From NCBI GenBank assembly GCA_016926595.1, contig JAFGOG010000378.1, positions 1-17,090 on the forward strand: a stretch of 17,090 nucleotides of DNA, read 5' to 3'. A program made the position numbers and the translations under genes. Position 1 is the first letter of the stretch; each line of letters starts with the position of its first letter. The DNA is from Anaerolineae bacterium (lineage in GTDB: Bacteria > Chloroflexota > Anaerolineae > JAAYZQ01). Shown in pieces: positions 12,443 to 17,090 of the stretch. The notes below the pieces were generated by a model, which was given only the letters and a program-made list of their open reading frames with translations, was not told the DNA's origin and ran no database searches.

Positions 12443-13147
12443 ATGTATCCTGAAGACCGCGTCCTCGTGGCGGTTATAACCCGCCCTCACGATTTCGAGA
12501 TCGCCCGCGACCAGGGCTGGTACCGCGTGCCCGAGAAGAGGGCGACGCCGGGCATATTCTTTGAATACCTGGCCTTTTATTTCACAGCCGCCTTTGGCCA
12601 GCAGAAATGGTCCATCCCCTATTACGCCCGCTGCCTGGGCCACGAGCTGGTCACCCGCCGCGACCTCCTGCCCGGCGAGCCGGACCACCCCCGCGCCGGC
12701 GAGCGCTACTACAAGCTCCAGTTGGGGCCGCTCCAACAGCGCGAGCCGCCGATCGTCAGCCAGCGCTGGCGCCGGGTGGCCTTTATCCACACCACCTGGG
12801 ACCGATTCCAGGCGGCCCGGGAGATCAACGACCTGTTCGCCGAAGGGGGTGAGTTCGTGGACCGGCTGTACCATGCCCTGCGCGAGGAGGGGTTGACTCC
12901 CGAGCGGCAGTACCTGGTGCGCGAGGCCGGCGTCGAGTATGTGGCGAGCCTGGCCGTTCCCTGCCGCAGGGGCGTGCTGTGCATTGAGGTTGGCGATGCA
13001 CAGCCGGATCGGGCCGAGGGCCTTTTGTTCGTGCCGGGCGCCGTGACGACTGACCTGGCGGCCTGCCTCCATGACGTCCATACCGAGGTGGACCGGCGCG
13101 GCGGTGTCCGGCCCTATCCCCAGCGAAACAGATCATCCCTGGCCTGA
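12443..13147 (+). CDS. Uncharacterised protein with possible degenerate PD-(D/E)xK nuclease-like C-terminus
   Basis: 234 residues; I cannot name the family. The first ~130 residues form a domain rich in aromatics and basic residues, with RVLVAVITRPHDFEIARDQGWYRVP at the start, then EYLAFYFTAAFG, YYKLQLGPL and WRRVAFIHTTWDRF. The C-terminal ~100 residues (helix EFVDRLYHALREEGL, then VEYVASLAVPCRRGVLCIEVG) resemble the core of small restriction-endonuclease-fold proteins, where an acidic residue, then ExK-like strand, would be expected. Here the first acidic position seems replaced and no lysine follows IEVG, so it may be inactive. Two in-frame ATGs (12431, 12443) follow the promoter closely. 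12443 was chosen because it leaves a 16-base leader; there is no clear ribosome site for either. The far upstream in-frame start at 12116 lies in the lyase gene and is rejected. Confidence 0.6.
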   Translation: MYPEDRVLVAVITRPHDFEIARDQGWYRVPEKRATPGIFFEYLAFYFTAAFGQQKWSIPYYARCLGHELVTRRDLLPGEPDHPRAGERYYKLQLGPLQQREPPIVSQRWRRVAFIHTTWDRFQAAREINDLFAEGGEFVDRLYHALREEGLTPERQYLVREAGVEYVASLAVPCRRGVLCIEVGDAQPDRAEGLLFVPGAVTTDLAACLHDVHTEVDRRGGVRPYPQRNRSSLA

Positions 13148-13179
13148 GGCCGGGCTCCCCTGTTTCGCGATCCAGAAGC

Positions 13180-13290
13180 GGAGCCGGCGCAGGGCACCAC
13201 CGCCCCGCGCTGGCGGGCCACCGCGTCCGGCCGCTCCAGCCTGCGCAGCCCGACGGCGCACGAGCCGCTTGAGCGCTCTCCGCCGGCTCC
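13180..13290. repeat. Long-spaced inverted repeat in the gap after the 12443 gene
   Basis: GGAGCCGGCG (13180-13189) and CGCCGGCTCC (13281-13290) are exact reverse complements about 91 bases apart, in a very GC-rich stretch with no gene. They could close a large stem before the HD-gene promoter, or reflect base composition. Confidence 0.25.
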
Positions 13291-13294
13291 TGAC

Positions 13295-13323
13295 TTGACC
13301 TGCTCCGGCTTCTGGCCTATACT
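13295..13323 (+). promoter_or_regulatory. Sigma70-type promoter for the HD-domain gene
   Basis: TTGACC (13295-13300), a 17-base spacer, then TATACT (13318-13323). Transcription would start near 13330, giving a leader of about 70 bases before GTG 13400. Confidence 0.7.
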
Positions 13324-13399
13324 GTCCACACGCTGGCCCTCCGCCTGAAATCGTGGGAGCGCCAAGCCCAAACAGATCGAGCCAATCGGAGGTGGAACT

Positions 13400-13948
13400 G
13401 TGCGTCAAAGACTCGTGGAAATCTGGCCAGAGATCGAATGGATCGAGGATCCTGAATTGAAGGAAAAGGTTTACCAGACCTGGGAGTACGCCCTGGAGCA
13501 GAGCGTCCTGGAACCGGAGGATCTGCTCGAGATCCCTTTTACGCTTCTGGTCAAGGACTGCAAAGTAACCTTCATGGAGCACAAGAGAGCCGTCGTGCAC
13601 ATTGCGGTGGAAGCTGCAAGGGCCATGCAAAAGTTCTTTGGCGACAAGCTGCCGATCAACATGGACTATTTGATCGCGGGGGCGATACTCATCGACGTGG
13701 GCAAGCTGGTGGAATATGTGCTGCAGGATGGAAAGGCCGTGGTGGGCAGGACGGGCAAGCTGCTGAGGCATCCCTTTACCGGAGTGGGCCTGGCGATGAG
13801 GTTCGGGGTGCCGGACGACGTGTGCCACATGATCGCCACACACGCGAAGGAAGGCGACTCGGGCAAGAGGACGACCGAGGCGATCATCGTCCATCACGCC
13901 GATTTCTTGAGCTTTGAGCCTTTCACCGCCGAAACCTTGAGGGTGTGA
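13400..13948 (+). CDS. HD-domain protein with ID in place of the HD motif
   Basis: 182 residues. The all-helical HD phosphohydrolase fold is indicated by EHKRAVVHIAVEAA (first His61), AGAILIDVGKLVEY (95-106), KLLRHPFTGVGLA (His124), VCHMIATHAKEG (His143, His148) and AIIVHHADFL (His165/166, Asp168). In active HD enzymes the second motif is LHDxGK; here residue 98 is Ile, so the metal-binding His is missing while Asp99 remains. Activity is therefore doubtful, or metal binding is altered. The substrate is unknown; the family acts on nucleotides and other phosphate esters. GTG 13400 follows GGAGGTGG. The gene has its own promoter (13295-13323) and is followed by a strong hairpin. Confidence 0.8.
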   Translation: MRQRLVEIWPEIEWIEDPELKEKVYQTWEYALEQSVLEPEDLLEIPFTLLVKDCKVTFMEHKRAVVHIAVEAARAMQKFFGDKLPINMDYLIAGAILIDVGKLVEYVLQDGKAVVGRTGKLLRHPFTGVGLAMRFGVPDDVCHMIATHAKEGDSGKRTTEAIIVHHADFLSFEPFTAETLRV

Positions 13949-13954
13949 TCCTGG

Positions 13955-13985
13955 GTCCTCCATGGCCGCCAAGGCCATGGAGGAC
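13955..13985. terminator. Perfect 13-bp hairpin between convergent genes
   Basis: GTCCTCCATGGCC (13955-13967), loop GCCAA, then the exact reverse complement (13973-13985). It begins 6 bases after the HD gene stop. It also faces the minus-strand gene ending at 14114. No T-tract follows. Confidence 0.65.
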
Positions 13986-14113
13986 TGCTGTCAGAACGCG
14001 GGGGGACGGCAGCGCACGGCGATGCATGCGATCCGGCCTGGCGCTGATCCGGGCCGGGGTGGACCCGCCGTGGGGGCGCGGCGCCGGTTGGGAGGAAAAG
14101 GCCAGCGTGCCGG

Positions 14114-15154
14114 CTATACCTGTTCCTGCCCGTCGCCGGGGGATAGGCCCTCCTCCTCCGACCTGATCTGCGCCGCCTGGCCCAGGTCCCGCCACGACAG
14201 CCTCTCCCGCCACATGTAATAGGCGCCGAGCAGCGTGATCGGGAACCACAACGCGGCGTGCAGCACCAGCGTATAGGCCGCGGCTACCTCGGGATTGACG
14301 CCAAAGACCTTGAGAACCTCGATCCCCGGCTCGTCAAAGGTGCCTATGTAGCCGGGCGCCGAGGGGATGGTGGTGAACAGGTTGACCACGCCGTTCATCA
14401 ACATCAGCACAAAGAACGACACGCTGAAATCAAAGGCGTGCATCACGAACCAGTACTTGCACGTCTCGGCCAGCCACACCACCAGCGAAGTGACAAAGAT
14501 CATCGCCACGTCGCGCCCGCTCCGCAAAAAGTAGAGCCCCTCCATGAACCGGTCGGCGAAACCGCGCACCGGCTCCCGGAGCCTGGCGGGCGCCAGCCGG
14601 TCGATGATCCAGTTATAGACCGCCCGCGATCGCCTGGGCGAGGCGGCGATGACAAAAAAGATGGCCAACGCCCCAAAAAAGAACAGGCTGATCACGATCA
14701 CGAACTGGCGCAGGTCGTCGGGAACAGCCCCACCCAGCGGCAGCCCGAGCCCGAGGAATACGAACAGGAGCATGATCACGCCGTCGAAAATGCGCTCGAC
14801 GATGATCGTCGCCAGGCTGGCGCTGATGCTGACCCCTTCTTTGCGCCTGAGGACATAGGCCCGCAGCAGCTCGCCGATGCGGGCCGGGTAGATGTTGTTG
14901 CCCATGTAGCCGATGCACACCACCGGGAACAACCGCCCCAGTGGCACCGGCTTGATCGCCCGCAGCATATAGTGCCAGCGCCAGGTCCGGGCCCAGACGC
15001 CAAAGAAGTAGACGGCCACGCCGGGGATCAGCCACCAGTAGTCGGCGGCCTTGATGTGCGACCACATCTCGCCCAGGTGCAGCCCGCGCAGCGCCAGGTA
15101 CAAAAAGACGGCGCTGACGGCTATCCCCAGCCACAGTTGCCATCGCTTGCGCAT
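14114..15154 (-). CDS. UPF0104/LPG-synthase-TM family integral membrane protein (flippase-like)
   Basis: 346 residues with about eight hydrophobic spans. It belongs to the lysylphosphatidylglycerol synthase transmembrane/AglD-associated group, judged from the order of typical segments: WWLIPGVAVYFFGVWARTWRWHYML, GYMGNNIYPARIGELLRAYVLRRK (about 82-105), then IIVERIFDGVIMLLF, and the late VNLFTTIPSAPGYIGTFDEPG. Members without the catalytic aminoacyltransferase domain, such as this one, are thought to move or help move lipids or lipid-linked sugars across the membrane; the substrate is unknown. The cytoplasmic tail is charged. ATG 15154 has GAGGAGAGG 4 bases upstream. It lies 105 bases downstream of the sbcD-like gene with the repeat element between. 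Confidence 0.82.
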   Translation of the reverse strand: MRKRWQLWLGIAVSAVFLYLALRGLHLGEMWSHIKAADYWWLIPGVAVYFFGVWARTWRWHYMLRAIKPVPLGRLFPVVCIGYMGNNIYPARIGELLRAYVLRRKEGVSISASLATIIVERIFDGVIMLLFVFLGLGLPLGGAVPDDLRQFVIVISLFFFGALAIFFVIAASPRRSRAVYNWIIDRLAPARLREPVRGFADRFMEGLYFLRSGRDVAMIFVTSLVVWLAETCKYWFVMHAFDFSVSFFVLMLMNGVVNLFTTIPSAPGYIGTFDEPGIEVLKVFGVNPEVAAAYTLVLHAALWFPITLLGAYYMWRERLSWRDLGQAAQIRSEEEGLSPGDGQEQV

Positions 15155-15202
15155 AACCTCTCCTCAAGAAATCAAGATGCCAAAACCGCCCCGGCATTAC
15201 AC

Positions 15203-15263
15203 TGTAGGGGCGACCCCCCGTGGTCGCCCCCCCTGTGGTCGCCCCCCTGTGGTCGCCCCCTAC
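15203..15263. repeat. Short inverted/tandem repeat element
   Basis: GTAGGGGCGACC (15204-15215) faces three tandem copies of GGTCGCCCC (15222-15230, 15237-15245, 15251-15259), spaced 15 and 14 bases with TGTGGTCGCCCCC-like units. The last copy ends in CCTAC, closing the outer inverted repeat. The right end overlaps the stop codon of the sbcD-like gene (15260-15262). This looks like a dispersed hairpin element that has expanded in tandem. Confidence 0.7.
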
Positions 15264-16495
15264 TCGCCGCCGTGCAAAATCTCTTCGGCGGCCCGCAGCA
15301 GCGCCTTGATCCGCTCTGGCGGCGTCCCCTTGCTTTCCAGGTAGCGGGCCAGCATCTCCGCCGGCAGCAGCCCCTCGGCCGCGTCCGCGCCCAGCCGCTG
15401 CCGGTAGGCCCGCTCGATCTGCTTGTTGACCCCGGCGACGTAATACGCCCCGTCGAGGGCGCGGCGGATGTCGGCGTCGCGGAGCTGCCCAGACTGCTCG
15501 GGCAGCGCCTTGACGATCACCCGTACCACCGCGCCGGCCCACTCGTCACAGCGCCCGGCTATCTCGGCCAGCAGCGCCGCCGTGGGGTCGGCCTCCTGCC
15601 GCACGTCGGCGCTGATCGTCACGAACCGGCGCGCCTCGACCTCGTGGAATCGCCAGTCGGTATGGCCCCGGCGCACGTCGGCCACGACAAAGCCCTTTGG
15701 CTCCGCCTCCTCGCCAAAGTCGATCCGCTCCAGGCTGCCGGCGTAGACGATGGGGGGATGCCGGCCGCCGTTCAGCTCCTGGTGCTTGTGAATGTGGCCC
15801 AGCGCCACGTAATCCCAGGTTGGGTCGGCCAGCGCGCTCTTGAGCACCACCACGTCGCGGCCCAGCATCACCGTCCGCTCCGAGCCGTAGCTGGCCTCGG
15901 ACACACTGAAATGGCCCACCAGCACCGCCGGCAGCGCCGGGTCGATCTGGGCCGCCAGGCCCTGGATATTCTCGGCCACGAGCTGCTGCACCGCGGCGTC
16001 CAGCTCGGCGATCGTCGCGTTCCGGTGCTCGTCGCGGACCAGCAGCCGCTGCCGCACCGGGTAAGGCGCCGTCGCCACCTGGATCGTCTCGCCCCGCCGC
16101 GTGGTGATGCGGTGCACCTGGTCATGGCTGCCGACCACCACGTTGGGGACCTCCAGGGTGCGAAAGATCTCGACGCTCGACGCCTTTTTCTCCATGCTTG
16201 GCAGGTCGTGGTTGCCCACCAGCAGCACCGCCGGTATCCCGGCGTCGGCCAGGCGCTTGATCCGGCGCTCGAACTCGCGCCGGTAGGTCGAGTTGGGGTC
16301 GCGGGTCTTGTAGGCGTCGCCGGCGAACAGGAACAGGTCCACGTCGTTGTTCAGCGCATAGTCGATCACCGCGCTGAACCGCCGCAGGAAATCCATCACC
16401 CGGCCATTGATGCCGGTCGCCGGGTCGATCTGCCCATAGTTCTCCATGCCGACGTGCAGATCGGCGGTATGCAAGATGCGGATCGGTTGGCTCAT
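15260..16495 (-). CDS. sbcD: SbcD/Mre11-type DNA repair metallophosphoesterase
   Basis: Nuclease subunit of the SbcCD/Mre11-Rad50 type, which trims DNA ends and hairpins with two Mn ions. 411 residues. Phosphoesterase motifs in order: ADLHVG (D12, H14), FAGDAYK (D60), VGNHDLP (N95, H96, D97), VGHFS and GHIHKH. A capping domain and a C-terminal helical tail (LPAEMLARYLESKG, then ALLRAAEEILHG) follow, as in SbcD. The upstream GTG at 16504 sits only 2 bases from the GGAG site, whereas ATG 16495 is 8 bases away and was chosen. The ATPase partner SbcC is usually adjacent, but the next downstream gene here is a membrane protein, so a partner must be elsewhere. A promoter lies at 16653-16680 with a ~150-base leader. 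Confidence 0.87.
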   Translation of the reverse strand: MSQPIRILHTADLHVGMENYGQIDPATGINGRVMDFLRRFSAVIDYALNNDVDLFLFAGDAYKTRDPNSTYRREFERRIKRLADAGIPAVLLVGNHDLPSMEKKASSVEIFRTLEVPNVVVGSHDQVHRITTRRGETIQVATAPYPVRQRLLVRDEHRNATIAELDAAVQQLVAENIQGLAAQIDPALPAVLVGHFSVSEASYGSERTVMLGRDVVVLKSALADPTWDYVALGHIHKHQELNGGRHPPIVYAGSLERIDFGEEAEPKGFVVADVRRGHTDWRFHEVEARRFVTISADVRQEADPTAALLAEIAGRCDEWAGAVVRVIVKALPEQSGQLRDADIRRALDGAYYVAGVNKQIERAYRQRLGADAAEGLLPAEMLARYLESKGTPPERIKALLRAAEEILHGGE

Positions 16496-16518
16496 GCTGT
16501 CCACTCTCCAATTTGGAA

Positions 16519-16564
16519 ACCGGCCGTAAACGGGCTCGCGAAGCGAACCCCTTTGATGGCCGGT
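16519..16564 (-). promoter_or_regulatory. Two-tier hairpin in the sbcD leader
   Basis: Outer stem ACCGGCC (16519-16525) with GGCCGGT (16558-16564). Inner stem GGG-c-TCGC (16532-16539), loop GAA, GCGA-a-CCC (16543-16550), with one mismatch. It sits 23 bases upstream of the start codon in the transcript and could affect translation or be a repeat-family hairpin. Confidence 0.45.
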
Positions 16565-16652
16565 TGCCCGTGCGGATCCTCGCTGAAAACGACGGCGATC
16601 TGGCTCGGGCGGGCCGCCGCCCGGATCTGAGCGGCGCCAGGATACGCGTCAC

Positions 16653-16680
16653 ATTATACACCGTATCCGCCGGGCGTCAA
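16653..16680 (-). promoter_or_regulatory. Sigma70-type promoter for the sbcD-like gene
   Basis: On the minus strand TTGACG (16675-16680), a 16-base spacer, then a perfect TATAAT (16653-16658). The start point would be near 16646. Confidence 0.65.
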
Positions 16681-17090
16681 CCTGCGGCGGGCGCTGCGCG
16701 GCGGCGCAAAGCGACTATGCATGATTTCCACCTGTTCAAGACAGTTGTCCGCAGCCTCAATCTTTTGAAGGTTTTGCCACACGATTGCATGCGGCTTCTG
16801 CGAGAAAAAGACAACCGTCCACGACCTGGAGCGGGGCAAGGCCCCGGCTCTAACATTGGGGATATCTAGGTTTATTTTTCATGATTTCCAACGCTAACAA
16901 ACGCTTTGTGACCCCTGGACACCCTGGCGCCATCCGCCGCCCTTGGCGATTTGCACAAATCCAAGACAATTGTCCGCGATTTCGAGCGCCGCGACCGGTT
17001 TATGTCTATTTTCTGGCTTTTCAGCCGGAAGCGCGCGGTGTGCGGTTCTTGGGCGGCCTGACCGCCAACCGCCCATGCGCAGGGCCACAA
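16681..17090. other. Non-coding region with degenerate repeats
   Basis: No convincing gene on either strand. Short open frames (61-118 codons) have mixed composition, no ribosome sites and no recognisable domain. The region is locally more AT-rich than the genes around it and contains the repeat units described at 16720-16977. Confidence 0.6.
16720..16977. repeat. Cluster of degenerate palindrome-centred repeats
   Basis: Two 30-base units, 16723-16752 and 16948-16977, match at 24 positions (pattern GATTTsCAC, five or so variable bases, CAAGACArTTGTCCGC). The core GACAATTGTC (16965-16974) is a perfect palindrome; variants occur at 16740-16749 (GACAGTTGTC) and 16810-16819 (GACAACCGTC). CATGATTTCCA also occurs at 16720-16730 and 16880-16890. 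Confidence 0.6.

Noticed and set aside
13148..13294. A tRNA or structured RNA gene in the GC-rich gap
   Set aside because: Inverted repeats are present, but no cloverleaf, T-loop (GTTCRA) or CCA-end arrangement could be found.
15203..15263. CRISPR array or satellite
   Set aside because: Units of 14-15 bases with no unique spacers; better explained as a slipped hairpin element.
14258..16630. A 790-codon open frame on the plus strand
   Set aside because: It lies antisense to two well-supported minus-strand genes and their spacer, is full of His, Gln, Pro and Arg, and has no domain or ribosome site. It is a by-product of GC-rich codon use.
16720..16977. CRISPR array
   Set aside because: The repeats are degenerate, unevenly spaced (70 and 155 bases) and no cas genes are present.
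16654..17090. Minus-strand frames of 61-72 codons in the repeat region
   Set aside because: They read across the degenerate repeats, which explains their shared residues; no ribosome site or family.

Overview
The window is a GC-rich (estimated by eye, not counted) stretch of bacterial chromosome. Gene content and the style of the intergenic repeats suggest an uncultured, probably anaerobic member of the Chloroflexota (Anaerolineae-like). That assignment is inference: the sequence contains no rRNA or marker gene.

Region 1 (1-7813, + strand) is one tightly packed operon of at least eight genes, and its start lies outside the window. It encodes an ECF-type transporter ATPase (a double-ABC protein, 5'-truncated) and its EcfT membrane partner. 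A membrane-anchored protein with two heme c motifs and a membrane-anchored alkaline-phosphatase-superfamily phosphodiesterase follow. Next come a lipoprotein made of two molybdopterin-binding-fold (SUOX/Oxidored_molyb-like) domains and a complete tungstate transporter in the order tupB-tupC-tupA. TupA is about twice normal length because two more of these domains are fused to its C-terminus. The same kind of domain can be argued, more weakly, in the cytochrome and in the phosphodiesterase. One fold therefore seems to be spread over four consecutive exported proteins in a tungstate/ECF uptake operon. This is the most unusual feature of the window. A possible reading is extracellular capture or salvage of tungsten, molybdenum or their pterin cofactor, with tungstate entering through TupABC and an organic moiety through the ECF transporter.

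Region 2 (7814-9326) holds a small basic protein on the minus strand with a strong promoter and a structured leader, a divergent TiaS-like protein, and the remnant of an ABC ATPase. Region 3 (9327-10731) is a protealysin-type M4 metallopeptidase followed 7 nt later by an emfourin-like inhibitor. Region 4 (10759-13948) has a perfect convergent hairpin, a tryptophanase-like lyase on the minus strand with its promoter, an uncharacterised protein with a nuclease-fold hint read from a nearly leaderless transcript, and an HD-domain protein whose HD motif reads ID.

Region 5 (14114-16495, minus strand) carries a UPF0104/flippase-like membrane protein and an SbcD/Mre11-type nuclease subunit, separated by a short tandem/inverted repeat. 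The last ~590 bases have no convincing gene. They hold the sbcD promoter, a leader hairpin and a cluster of degenerate repeats built around a palindrome. Hairpins without T-tracts sit at the gene junctions near 7860, 10777 and 13970 and probably act as terminators.
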